Shown here in pieces: positions 49,309-57,332 of a stretch of DNA of 64,000 nt. The notes under the pieces were generated by a model that was not told where the DNA came from, ran no database searches, and saw only the letters and a list, made by a program, of their open reading frames with translations. The stretch's first letter is position 1, and the number at the start of each line of letters is the position of its first letter. The DNA is from an uncultured Campylobacter sp. (GTDB taxonomy: Bacteria; Campylobacterota; Campylobacteria; Campylobacterales; Campylobacteraceae): the NCBI RefSeq assembly GCF_947255105.1, contig NZ_CAMYFP010000004.1, positions 1 to 64,000 of the forward strand, written 5' to 3'. Position numbers and translations under genes: made by a program.

Positions 49309-50172
49309 ATGAAGTTAGCATTTTTTGGCGGAAGTTTCGACCCGCCGCACCTTGGGCATGATACAATTGTAAAAAGTGCCCTTGCAAATTTAGATATCGA
49401 TAAGCTAATTATAATGCCAACTTATATAAATCCATTCAAATATAGCTACAGCGCCCCTCCAAAACTTCGCTACTCATGGGCAAAAAAACTTTGGGGCGAC
49501 CTTGACAGGGTTGAGGTAAGCACCTATGAGATAGATCAAAATCGCCCTGTACCGACTATAGAAAGTGTTAGAGAGCTTTATAAAAGATATGAGATAGAGA
49601 AGTTTTATCTACTCATTGGCGCTGATCATCTAAGCTCTTTGCACCTTTGGGATAGCTTTGAAGAGCTAAATAAGCTTGTAACTTTTATAATTGCAAGTAG
49701 AAATCACATAAAAATACCAAAATATTTGGCAAAATTTGATATAGATGTTAATATCTCATCATCATATATTAGAGAGAGTTTGGAGGTTAGCAAAATACCT
49801 GCTAAGCTACAAAAAGAGATTGTGAAATTTTATCAAGGATTGAAAATGAAAGAAAAAATTGCAAAAATAGTTGAAATTTTAGAGGACAAAAAGGCTGAAA
49901 ATGTTGAGGTCATCGATATGAGTGGCAAAGAGTATATGGCTAAAAATGTCATTATCGCAACAACTCTTGCAACAAGACAGAGCGCCTCTTTGATTGATGA
50001 TATAAAAGAGGGTCTAAAGCCTTTTAATGAGAAGTTTTTAAATGTTGAAAGTAGCGATGAGTGGAGCGTTATTGACCTTGGCGATATCATAATTCATCTA
50101 ATGAGTGAGAACTACCGCTCAAAATACAACATTGAAGAGCTTTTGGCAACTCTAAAGTTAGAGCATAAGTAA
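49309..50172 (+). CDS. Fused nicotinate-nucleotide adenylyltransferase NadD and ribosomal silencing factor RsfS
   Basis: A single 287-codon frame carries two proteins. Residues 1-179 are NadD (NaMN to NaAD): FFGGSFDPPHLGHD, 'LLIGADHLSSLHLW' and the C-terminal SSSYIRESL. Residues 180-287 are RsfS, which blocks subunit joining via L14: 'MKEKIAKIVEILEDKKAENV', 'VIATTLATRQSASLID', 'DEWSVIDLGDIIIHLM' and 'YNIEELL'. In other campylobacters these are adjacent separate genes. Here no stop separates them, but an in-frame ATG at 49846 with AAGGA eight bases upstream could also make free RsfS. The tail 'KFYQGLK' before Met180 looks like a natural NadD end. Confidence 0.88.
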   Translation: MKLAFFGGSFDPPHLGHDTIVKSALANLDIDKLIIMPTYINPFKYSYSAPPKLRYSWAKKLWGDLDRVEVSTYEIDQNRPVPTIESVRELYKRYEIEKFYLLIGADHLSSLHLWDSFEELNKLVTFIIASRNHIKIPKYLAKFDIDVNISSSYIRESLEVSKIPAKLQKEIVKFYQGLKMKEKIAKIVEILEDKKAENVEVIDMSGKEYMAKNVIIATTLATRQSASLIDDIKEGLKPFNEKFLNVESSDEWSVIDLGDIIIHLMSENYRSKYNIEELLATLKLEHK

Positions 50173-50235
50173 TATTTTAAATTTGAAATTTAATTATAAA
50201 ATTTAGGTCTAAATTTGTTTAAATTTCAACATGGC

Positions 50236-50267
50236 TATCCCAAATTTAAAGCTTTAAATTTGGGATA
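50236..50267. repeat. Perfect 32-bp palindrome
   Basis: An uninterrupted inverted repeat centred on AAGCTT: each arm starts TATCCCAAATTTAAAG. It lies between the ends of two converging genes and immediately abuts a second hairpin. It could form a cruciform or a strong RNA hairpin for bidirectional termination. Confidence 0.8.
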
Positions 50268-50291
50268 AATTGCCCATAAGTTGGGCAATTT
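50267..50291. terminator. Terminator hairpin between nadD-rsfS and the lipoprotein gene
   Basis: A 10-bp stem AAATTGCCCA/TGGGCAATTT with a 5-nt loop is followed on the plus strand by a T-rich run (ATCTTATTTTT). It serves the converging genes on both sides. Confidence 0.75.
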
Positions 50292-50294
50292 ATC

Positions 50295-50696
50295 TTATTT
50301 TTCTAGCCTTTTCATCTCTTTACAACTTGGTTTGTACCCAGAAAAGCAAGCTCTAGTATAAAGGCTTTTTGCAAGGCTTACATTTTTAACACAACCCTCG
50401 CCCTCTTCAAGCATCTTAGCAAGTCTTAGGCAAGATGGAATGTATTGATATCCGGAACAACCCTTATCAAAAATTCTAATAGCCAAAGCATAATTTTGCT
50501 GCTCATACGCCTTTTTAGCAGAGGCAAAACACTGCTCTTGATTTTGATTTTCGCAAATTGTAGCTAAATTTACATTTGATGGCTCAAGTTTTACAGGCTG
50601 TATAAAGACCTCATCTGTCTTTTTAAAAGCTCCATCTTTTGTGCTACAACCAACAAAAACAAATGCTAAAAAGAGCAAAAATAGATACTTTTTCAT
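50295..50696 (-). CDS. Small lipoprotein with Sel1-like repeats
   Basis: This 133-residue protein begins with a lipoprotein signal (MKKYLFLLFLAFVFVGCS, lipobox VGCS with Cys17). After a linker, two cysteine-containing Sel1/TPR-like helical repeats follow ('YALAIRIFDKGCSGYQYIPS', 'SLAKSLYTRACFSGYKPSCK'), the pattern of beta-lactamase-like Hcp proteins of Helicobacter and Campylobacter, though much shorter. It is likely anchored in the envelope for protein interaction. Monocistronic or cotranscribed with the gene 9 bp upstream. Confidence 0.7.
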   Translation of the reverse strand: MKKYLFLLFLAFVFVGCSTKDGAFKKTDEVFIQPVKLEPSNVNLATICENQNQEQCFASAKKAYEQQNYALAIRIFDKGCSGYQYIPSCLRLAKMLEEGEGCVKNVSLAKSLYTRACFSGYKPSCKEMKRLEK

Positions 50697-50704
50697 CCCT
50701 TTTC

Positions 50705-51028
50705 CTAAAATCTGTCTGTTATATAGTAGGTTTCTTTGCCTTCAACCTTTTCTAACTTTCTCTTGTTTTTATCTGACCAAGAAAAAATCGCCTCTCTTAC
50801 TGCCTCTCTGATATGCTTATCAGGTGATTCATTTTTGATTTTAAAATAGTTATTTGAGTTTGACATAGCAATATATGCACCATAAGTTTTGAGTTTATCG
50901 TTTAGTGCAACAATCTTCTCAAGCTCAGTTTGCTCAAAATCGCACCTTGAAAGTATCGCTCTAAGCTGCTTTAATGTCGCATCGTTGGTGTTATATCCAA
51001 ATGCTAACAATATTCCTTCTTCATTCAT
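50705..51028 (-). CDS. Conserved hypothetical protein
   Basis: This 107-residue soluble, charged protein has no signal. The N-terminus (EEGILLAFGYNTNDATLKQLRAIL, seen as 'ILLAFGYNTNDATLKQL') and the C-terminal 'IREAVREAIFSWSDKNKRKL' look well formed, and the gene has an AAAGGA-type ribosome site. I do not recognise the family. It lies between prfB (23 bp) and the lipoprotein gene on the same strand, suggesting cotranscription with prfB. Confidence 0.55.
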   Translation of the reverse strand: MNEEGILLAFGYNTNDATLKQLRAILSRCDFEQTELEKIVALNDKLKTYGAYIAMSNSNNYFKIKNESPDKHIREAVREAIFSWSDKNKRKLEKVEGKETYYITDRF

Positions 51029-51051
51029 ATTTTATCCTTTCATTAAAAAAT

Positions 51052-52149
51052 TTATTTACTATTATTTGCAATCAATACATCTTCTATTATTTTTTTTATA
51101 TCTCCGTCAAGAACGGCGTCTGTGTTGCCATAGCTCTTGTTTGTGCGATGATCTTTTACCTGTTGATAGGGAAAAAGCACATATGAGCGTATCTGATGTC
51201 CCCAGCTATTGTCACTCTTTTCTATCTGATCGCCTGCTTCTTTTTGTTTGTGAAGTTCAAACTCATAAAGACGAGATTTTAACATTTTCATAGCGGTATC
51301 TTTGTTTTTGTGCTGACTTCTGTCGTTTTGACACTGCACAACAATACCAGTTTCATAGTGAGTTATACGAACCGCACTCTCTGTTTTATTTACATGCTGA
51401 CCACCTGCTCCACTAGCTCTATAATAATCTATTCTAATATCCTTATCCTCTATCTCGATATTGATATCATCATCAACTTCAGGGCTTACAAGCACACTTG
51501 TAAAACTCGTATGACGTCTGCCTGCGCTATCAAATGGACTAACTCTAACAAGTCTATGAACACCATTTTCAGCCTTTAAATATCCATAGGCGTTTTCGCC
51601 CTTTACCATAAAACTCACATCTTTTATGCCCGCTTCATCGCCCTCTTGAAAGTCCAAAAGCTCAACGCCAAAGCCCTCTCTTTCACAAAATCTCACATAC
51701 ATCCTATAAAGCATACTCGCCCAATCGCTACTTTCAGTTCCGCCACTTCCAGGATGAATAGATATGATGGCATTTTTGGAATCATCCTCGCCGCTTAACA
51801 TCATAGATACTTCAAGCTCTTGAATCTGCTCCAAAAGCTCATCTGACTCACCAAAGAGATGTGTCAAGGTCTCATTGTCGTTTTCATCAACTGCCATTTC
51901 ATAAAGCTCGCAAGCCTCTTCTAAAGCCATTTTTGCACTATTGTATTTTTTAAGTATTGATGAGATAGATGACTTCTCTTTTCCCAATTTTGAAGCCCTT
52001 TTGCTATCTTTCCAAAGATCTGGATCAAGCTCGCAAGCCTCTATCTCTTTTAGTCTTTTTTGCAATTCCTCTGGTTTTATGATGAGTGCTACATTGCAAA
52101 CTTTCTTTTTTGCCACTTTCAAAAGCTCGCTGTATTCGTAACTGTCCAA
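51052..52149 (-). CDS. prfB: Peptide chain release factor 2
   Basis: RF2 terminates at UGA and UAA. Present are the stop-codon recognition tripeptide in 'SPFDSAGRRH' (Ser-Pro-Phe) and the peptidyl-hydrolysis motif GAGGQHVNKTESAVRITH (seen as 'GAGGQHVNKTES'). Two TTG codons stand in tandem; I use 52149, seven bases after GGAG, giving LDSYEYS as MDSYEYS and 365 residues. No programmed frameshift (in-frame UGA near codon 25) is present, unlike E. coli prfB, so autoregulation by frameshifting is lost. Confidence 0.94.
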   Translation of the reverse strand: MDSYEYSELLKVAKKKVCNVALIIKPEELQKRLKEIEACELDPDLWKDSKRASKLGKEKSSISSILKKYNSAKMALEEACELYEMAVDENDNETLTHLFGESDELLEQIQELEVSMMLSGEDDSKNAIISIHPGSGGTESSDWASMLYRMYVRFCEREGFGVELLDFQEGDEAGIKDVSFMVKGENAYGYLKAENGVHRLVRVSPFDSAGRRHTSFTSVLVSPEVDDDINIEIEDKDIRIDYYRASGAGGQHVNKTESAVRITHYETGIVVQCQNDRSQHKNKDTAMKMLKSRLYEFELHKQKEAGDQIEKSDNSWGHQIRSYVLFPYQQVKDHRTNKSYGNTDAVLDGDIKKIIEDVLIANNSK

Positions 52150-52172
52150 CAAGTCTCTCCATTTTTTAGGTA

Positions 52173-52178
52173 ATTATA
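52173..52178 (-). promoter_or_regulatory. -10 element of prfB
   Basis: TATAAT on the minus strand, 24 bp upstream of the TTG start of prfB. Confidence 0.5.
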
Positions 52179-52741
52179 ACATAAAAACTATATAAACGAA
52201 GTGCCGTGAAATTTATTAAGTTATTTTAAATTTGCAATACAAATTTGCCCAGCTCTAAATTTGAAATAAGTAAGCCTAAATTTAAAAGATTAAATTTCAA
52301 CAAACAAAATGATTTTGCAGGCTGGAAATCAGTCTAAACAAAATTAATATAAAAACTCCACAAATCGCAGCTTTTTAAAATATTAGAAAAGCTACCATGT
52401 AACAAAACGTAGCACAATAAAAAGGTTAAATTTCTAATCTCTTGCGATGCTAATTTATCTAATACAAAATTATCTAAGCTTGGATTTACAAGACCAAACA
52501 AAATAAAGCAAAGAGTTAAATTTCACTTCAATTGGCAAGCTTATATTTATAGCAAGAGATGATATTAAAAGTAAGAACTTTCAAGATAGAGCAGAGATAA
52601 ATTTGACAAAGTTTGAAGTCAAATTTAACTACCTTTTCATAAATGGATAAATATCGTTAAATTTCAGCTACAAATTTAGATAAAAATCAATGCTATTTTA
52701 GCTAGTGCTGCAGCCATAGTGCCAATTAACCAAATTTTAGA
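52179..52741. other. Gene-poor gap between prfB and panC
   Basis: About 560 bp of very AT-rich DNA full of AAATTT words. No intact gene is seen. A plus-strand frame at 52507-52650 (no start codon) reads protein-like: 'NFTSIGKLIFIARDDIKSKN' and 'LTKFEVKFNYLFING'. A 24-codon minus-strand frame at 52676-52750 reads MIISKIWLIGTMAAALAKI plus ALIFI, a hydrophobic peptide, but it overlaps the panC promoter. Decay of a former gene is the simplest reading. Confidence 0.5.
52507..52650 (+). pseudogene. Possible coding remnant upstream of panC
   Basis: A 47-codon open stretch with protein-like composition but no start or ribosome site, ending 'FNYLFING' then TAA. Parent family not identified; could also be chance. 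Confidence 0.25.
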
Positions 52742-52747
52742 TATAAT
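52742..52747 (+). promoter_or_regulatory. -10 element of panC-rimO-tilS
   Basis: TATAAT 42 bp upstream of the panC ATG, preceded by an AT-rich periodic tract. Confidence 0.55.
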
Positions 52748-52789
52748 CATACATTCTGTTAGATTACTTTAAAACATATAGGAAAAATT

Positions 52790-53611
52790 ATGCAACTAAT
52801 TAGATCAATCGATGAGTTAAAAAATGCTTTGTCAAATTTAGACAAAACTATAGGCTACGTCCCAACTATGGGCGCTTTGCATGATGGACATCGCTCTTTG
52901 ATAAAAAAGGCAAAAGAGCAAAATGAGTTTTGTATAGTCTCAGACTTTGTCAATCCATCGCAGTTTTTGCCAAATGAAGACCTAGAAAACTACCCAAGAA
53001 ATGAGTCAGAAGATATAAAAACGTGCGAGAGTTGTGGTGTTGATGTGCTATTTATGCCAAGTAGCGATGAGATGTATCCATCAAATGATGTAAAAATCAT
53101 AGCTCCAACGTCGCTCTCTACCAAACTTGAAGGTGCTACAAGACCTGGACATTTTGATGGCGTTTTGACAGTTTTAAACAAATTTTTCAACCTTATTTCG
53201 CCAAATAGAGTCTATTTTGGGAAAAAAGATGCACAACAACTTCTAATAGTTCAAAAGATGATAAAAACAACATTTAAAAATATAGAACTAGTTCCTTGCG
53301 ATATCGTAAGAGGAGCCGATGGTTTGGCACTTAGCTCTAGAAATTCATATCTTGATGAAGAGGAAAAACTAGAGGCACTAAAACTTTATAGAGCCCTTTT
53401 AAAGGCAAATGAGCTCATCAAAAATGGCGAGTTTTCAACAAAGGTGATAAAAGAGCAAATGAGAGCTGTTTTGGAGCCTATAAAGATAGATTATGTAGAG
53501 ATTACCGATAGAGAGCTAAATAGCGTTGAAAAGGTCACTATGGAAAACACACTTATATTGATAGCCGCCTACATTGGCAAGACTAGACTTATAGACAACT
53601 TATGGATCTAA
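52790..53611 (+). CDS. panC: Pantoate-beta-alanine ligase (pantothenate synthetase)
   Basis: PanC joins pantoate and beta-alanine with ATP. The 273-residue protein has YVPTMGALHDGHRSL (HIGH-like), 'VSDFVNPSQF', 'FFNLISPNRVYFGKKDAQQL' (seen in part) and the KMSKS-equivalent 'ALSSRNSYL'. Behind AGGAAAAATT at ATG 52790. One base separates it from rimO. Confidence 0.96.
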   Translation: MQLIRSIDELKNALSNLDKTIGYVPTMGALHDGHRSLIKKAKEQNEFCIVSDFVNPSQFLPNEDLENYPRNESEDIKTCESCGVDVLFMPSSDEMYPSNDVKIIAPTSLSTKLEGATRPGHFDGVLTVLNKFFNLISPNRVYFGKKDAQQLLIVQKMIKTTFKNIELVPCDIVRGADGLALSSRNSYLDEEEKLEALKLYRALLKANELIKNGEFSTKVIKEQMRAVLEPIKIDYVEITDRELNSVEKVTMENTLILIAAYIGKTRLIDNLWI

Positions 53612-53612
53612 T

Positions 53613-54929
53613 ATGAGCAAAAACCTCTATCTTCTTTCACTGGGCTGTAACAAAAATCTAATCGATAGCGAGATTATGCTAGGTAGGCTAAAAGAGTATC
53701 AACTAGTAGATGATCCAAAGAGTGCCGATGTCATGATAGTAAATACCTGTGGATTTATAAACTCTGCAAAAGAGGAGAGTATAGAGGCTATTTTGGAGCT
53801 TTCCTATTGCAAAAAAGATAGCAACACTCTACTTATCGTAACTGGTTGCTTGATGGAGCGATATAAAGAGGAGCTTATAAAGGAGCTTCCAGAAGTTGAC
53901 CTCTTCTCAGGAGTTGGGGATTTTAACAAAATAGATGAGCTAATTTCCAAAAAAGAGAGTAGATTTAGCCCAAAAGTCTATCTACAAAAAGATGAATCAA
54001 GAGTGATAACAGGCTCAAACTACCACGCATATGTCAAGATTTCTGAAGGTTGCAACCAAAAATGCAGCTTTTGTGCCATTCCAAACTTTAAAGGCAAATT
54101 GCAAAGCAGAAGCATAAAAGAGATTGTAGGTGAAGTGGAGTCTTTGGTAAAAATGGGCTATTATGACTTTAGTTTTATCTCACAAGATAGTAGTAGTTAT
54201 GGGAGGGACTTGGGTTTAAAAGAGGGTCTTATAGAGCTAATTGACGCAGTTGAGAAGATAGAGGGTGTCAAATTTGCAAGGATTTTGTATCTCTATCCTA
54301 CAACTACAAGCAGGGCGCTTTTAGAAAAAATCATCTCATCAAAAATCTTCTTAAACTACTTTGATATGCCGATACAACACATCAACAACGATATGCTTCG
54401 CATTATGAAAAGAGGGGCAAAAAAAGAGCAAATTTTAGAGCTTTTAAAGATGATGAGAGAGGCGAAAGATAGCTTTTTAAGGACAGCTTTTATAGTTGGG
54501 CATCCAGGAGAGGATGAGAGTCGTTTTGATGAGCTGGTCTGCTTTTTAAATGAGTTTAAATTTGATAGAGTCTCTGTTTTTGCCTACTCCAAAGAGGAGG
54601 GAACGCCAAGCTTTGATATGCCCGAAGTTGATGAAAAGATAGTAGAAGAGCGAGTTAAAAAACTAGAAAAATTAACTAAAAAAATCTTAGATGAGAGTTT
54701 TAAGAGTGATGTTGGAAGAGAGTTTGTCTGTCAAATAGATGGCTATAGTAGCGAGGGAGAGCTATTTTTTGGTGCCAAAAAATCCATATGGGATATAAAA
54801 ATTGACGGAGAGATACTCATCAACGATAGCGCAGTTAAAGATATCTCTATTGGCAAAAGTTATCTTTGCAAAATCACCAAAGCTCTTGGCAACGGACAGC
54901 TTTTAGGGGAGATAATTGATAGAGCTTAG
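53613..54929 (+). CDS. rimO: Ribosomal protein S12 methylthiotransferase RimO
   Basis: This 438-residue radical-SAM enzyme methylthiolates Asp of ribosomal protein S12. Three domains: UPF0004 with cysteines (SLGCNKNLIDSE, NTCGFINSA, VTGCLMERY), radical SAM with the CxxxCxxC triad EGCNQKCSFCAIP (about residue 145), and a C-terminal TRAM domain. The 'CGFI' and 'IPNFKG' segments separate RimO from MiaB, which is encoded 3 kb away. It overlaps tilS by 14 nt. Confidence 0.95.
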   Translation: MSKNLYLLSLGCNKNLIDSEIMLGRLKEYQLVDDPKSADVMIVNTCGFINSAKEESIEAILELSYCKKDSNTLLIVTGCLMERYKEELIKELPEVDLFSGVGDFNKIDELISKKESRFSPKVYLQKDESRVITGSNYHAYVKISEGCNQKCSFCAIPNFKGKLQSRSIKEIVGEVESLVKMGYYDFSFISQDSSSYGRDLGLKEGLIELIDAVEKIEGVKFARILYLYPTTTSRALLEKIISSKIFLNYFDMPIQHINNDMLRIMKRGAKKEQILELLKMMREAKDSFLRTAFIVGHPGEDESRFDELVCFLNEFKFDRVSVFAYSKEEGTPSFDMPEVDEKIVEERVKKLEKLTKKILDESFKSDVGREFVCQIDGYSSEGELFFGAKKSIWDIKIDGEILINDSAVKDISIGKSYLCKITKALGNGQLLGEIIDRA

Positions 54930-55887
54930 AGAGCTTTCTAGACTTGAGTTTCCAGCACTTTTAGCCTTTTCATATGGAGTTGATAGCACCGCTCTTTTTT
55001 GGCTCTTAGTTGAAAAAAACATCCCTTTTGATCTTGCTTTTATCAACTACAACACACGAAAAGAGAGCCAACAAGAGATGAATGAAGCTACAGACTTAGC
55101 CGCTAAATTTCACAAGAAAATCTACATAAAAGAGCTTTGCATGAGCCTTAATGAGAGTAATTTTGAGATGAGAGCAAGGGAGGCTAGACATAAATTTTTT
55201 GCACAAATATGCAAAGAAAATGGCTACAAAAGCCTACTTTTTGCCCACCAGCTAAATGATTTGTTTGAGTGGTTTTTGATGAGATTTTCCAAAGGAAGCG
55301 GACTTTGGAACTTAATCGGCATGCAACCTTATGAAAAAAAAGAGCCTTTTTCTATCTTTAGACCGCTACTTTTTACGCCAAAAGATGAGCTTATAGACTA
55401 TCTTGATAAAAACAGACTCAAATACTTTATCGATAGCTCAAATTTGGATATCAAATACCAAAGGAACTTCATCAGACAAAGCTTTAGCGATAAATTTATC
55501 AAGCTTTATAAAGATGGCGTTGTTAATAGCTTTGAGTTTTTAAATAGTGATTTATCAGCACTTTTAGAAAAGCCACTTTTTGAAAAAGGCCCCTTTGCCA
55601 TCTTACAAAATAGTCAAAACTCTATAAATTTAATAGACAAACTCCTAAAAAAACAGCAGATTGTAATGAGCCAAAAACAAAGAATTTGGGCAAAAAAGGA
55701 TGGAGTTATCTCTGGAAAAGTGGCTATTGGTTACAAAGATAAGCTGATATTTGTAGCGCCATTTGTAAAAACTGCCATGCCAAAAGAGTTTAGAGAGTTT
55801 TGCAGAGTTAAAAAAATCCCGCCACTAATTAGACCCTATCTTTGTGAAAACAGAGAGTTTTTAGAGACAATTAGCCATTTTCTTTGA
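54916..55887 (+). CDS. tilS: tRNA(Ile)-lysidine synthase
   Basis: TilS converts C34 of the CAU-anticodon tRNA-Ile to lysidine with ATP. The PP-loop reads AFSYGVDSTALFW (family SGGxDS; here Ser-Tyr-Gly-Val-Asp-Ser), followed by 'INYNTRKESQ', 'EMRAREARHKFF', 'LFAHQLNDLFEWFLMRFSKG' (seen in part) and 'RPLL'. At 323 residues it is a short form lacking much of the C-terminal domain, typical for this phylum. Starts at TTG 54916 with AGGGGAGA upstream. Its 3' end overlaps the converging gene at 55871 by 17 nt. Confidence 0.93.
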   Translation: MIELRELSRLEFPALLAFSYGVDSTALFWLLVEKNIPFDLAFINYNTRKESQQEMNEATDLAAKFHKKIYIKELCMSLNESNFEMRAREARHKFFAQICKENGYKSLLFAHQLNDLFEWFLMRFSKGSGLWNLIGMQPYEKKEPFSIFRPLLFTPKDELIDYLDKNRLKYFIDSSNLDIKYQRNFIRQSFSDKFIKLYKDGVVNSFEFLNSDLSALLEKPLFEKGPFAILQNSQNSINLIDKLLKKQQIVMSQKQRIWAKKDGVISGKVAIGYKDKLIFVAPFVKTAMPKEFREFCRVKKIPPLIRPYLCENREFLETISHFL

Positions 55888-56662
55888 TATTTACTCTATT
55901 CATAAAATCAACCACCTTGATAGGTGCAACTTGAGTTTTGATGAGTAAATTTTTAAAAATATAGTAGCTCATATTGGCGTCATTTCTAGCATCAGCGTCA
56001 TAGATAAAGATATTTTGGACAAATTTACTACCCTCTTTTTTGTAAAAGTTTTCTATCTGCTTTTTGATAGTTTGATAAAAAACCTCATCTTCATCATCAA
56101 GCGCTAAGTCGTTTGGATTGGTGACTATGGCATTTAAACGTTCCTGCACAAAATCCACCATATAAGCGTCAAATACCTCATTTTCGTCAGCAAACATAAC
56201 AGCAATAGAGTGCTCCAACCTCAAGATAAAAAGGGCATTTTGCTGAAATTTTTCATTTTTATAGAAAAAGTAGAGCAGCTTTAGGGCATTTAGATGTTCA
56301 TCGATCTTATATGGCTCAAACAAACTATCAATAGCCTCAACCTCATCTTTTCTGTTATAGACCAAAAAGTCGCTATTTACAGTGACTATTTTGCACTCTT
56401 CGTCGCTAACTTCGCTTCCCTTTACAACACCTTGAGTTGCCTCACCCATAAGCACACAGAGAAATATCTTTTTGTCTTCATACTCTTTTAAAAGTTCGTC
56501 CAAAACAGTTGCGATGTTGCGCGGATCATCAATGGCTTGAGTTTTCAATATCTCGCTTAAAACTCTATTTTTTGAGCCCATCTCTCTAAGGCAAATTTTA
56601 TAATAATCAGCCTCTAATATAACGCTACAAAACAGACTTTTTTTTACTCTAAAAAATCCCAT
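55871..56662 (-). CDS. Conserved hypothetical protein of Campylobacterota
   Basis: I do not recognise a domain in this 263-residue soluble protein. Acidic, with 'SVILEADYYKICLREMGSKN' and 'KKIFLCVLMGEATQGV' at the N-terminal half and 'ALFILRLEHSIAVMFADENE' in the middle. This alternation of strand-rich segments is faintly like type IV pilus PilM/actin-fold proteins, but no phosphate loop is convincing. The gene order (this gene, DUF374 acyltransferase, miaB, HP0268-like, nusA) is conserved in campylobacters. It is the last gene of that minus-strand run, 22 bp after the acyltransferase. Confidence 0.6.
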   Translation of the reverse strand: MGFFRVKKSLFCSVILEADYYKICLREMGSKNRVLSEILKTQAIDDPRNIATVLDELLKEYEDKKIFLCVLMGEATQGVVKGSEVSDEECKIVTVNSDFLVYNRKDEVEAIDSLFEPYKIDEHLNALKLLYFFYKNEKFQQNALFILRLEHSIAVMFADENEVFDAYMVDFVQERLNAIVTNPNDLALDDEDEVFYQTIKKQIENFYKKEGSKFVQNIFIYDADARNDANMSYYIFKNLLIKTQVAPIKVVDFMNRVNIKENG

Positions 56663-56684
56663 CTACTCCCCTTTTGTACTCTTG

Positions 56685-57332
56685 TTAGGTATCAAATTTA
56701 GCATCATTTTTTGCAGCTAAAAAAAGAGTGTTTTTTATACTTTCATTGCTATTTTCCAAACTCTCTTTATCAAATTTAATCTCTGTTAGGCTAAAGTTTA
56801 TTTTAGAAAATGGTTTAGGTAGTATCATCGCATCCCAACTTTTAAATTGCCAATATCTACTTGCCTCATAATTTAGCGCATAAATTGGGACATTTAAGCG
56901 TTTGGCTATGATAAAAGGACCATCAGAAACACTATGTTTTGGCCCTCTTGGACCATCTGGAGTGATGATGGTATCGCCACCCTTTTTTATCTGCGATATG
57001 GCAGCAATCAACGCTCTTGCAGCCCCTTTGCTAGATGAGCCTCTTATGGCACCAATCCCAAAATGAGCGATAGTTCTAGTGATAATTTCTCCATCTTTAT
57101 GGTTGCTTATGATGACCTTTGGATTTATTTTTCTATCTTGCCACCAACGGCGGTATGCAAGTGGCATCATAGCAAGACGACCATGCCAAAAGACAACGAC
57201 ACAGGGCTTTTGTGGAAGAGTGATATCGCTAAATTTGAGCTTGCAAGTCCAGGCTATAGCTCTAATGACAAATGCAAGCAAATAGCCAAACACGGTGCAA
57301 AATAGCCTCTTTTTAACAGACAATCTTTCCAT
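56685..57332 (-). CDS. DUF374-family lysophospholipid acyltransferase-like protein
   Basis: This 215-residue membrane-associated protein has one N-terminal hydrophobic helix (FGYLLAFVIRAIAW). DUF374 hallmarks are present: VVFWHGRLAMMPL (acceptor His in place of the HX4D motif), 'GEIITRTIAHFGIGAIRGSSSKGA' (seen in part) and TPDGPRGP. Relatives are thought to acylate lipid A or lyso-lipids, but substrates are mostly untested. It overlaps miaB by 20 nt. Confidence 0.8.
   Translation of the reverse strand: MERLSVKKRLFCTVFGYLLAFVIRAIAWTCKLKFSDITLPQKPCVVVFWHGRLAMMPLAYRRWWQDRKINPKVIISNHKDGEIITRTIAHFGIGAIRGSSSKGAARALIAAISQIKKGGDTIITPDGPRGPKHSVSDGPFIIAKRLNVPIYALNYEASRYWQFKSWDAMILPKPFSKINFSLTEIKFDKESLENSNESIKNTLFLAAKNDAKFDT

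Noticed and set aside
51052..52149. Programmed frameshift in prfB
   Set aside because: The frame is open from the TTG start through the full RF2; no in-frame UGA near codon 25.
52676..52750. 24-residue hydrophobic peptide on the minus strand
   Set aside because: Weak ribosome site and overlap with the panC -10 element; kept only as a note in the gap description.
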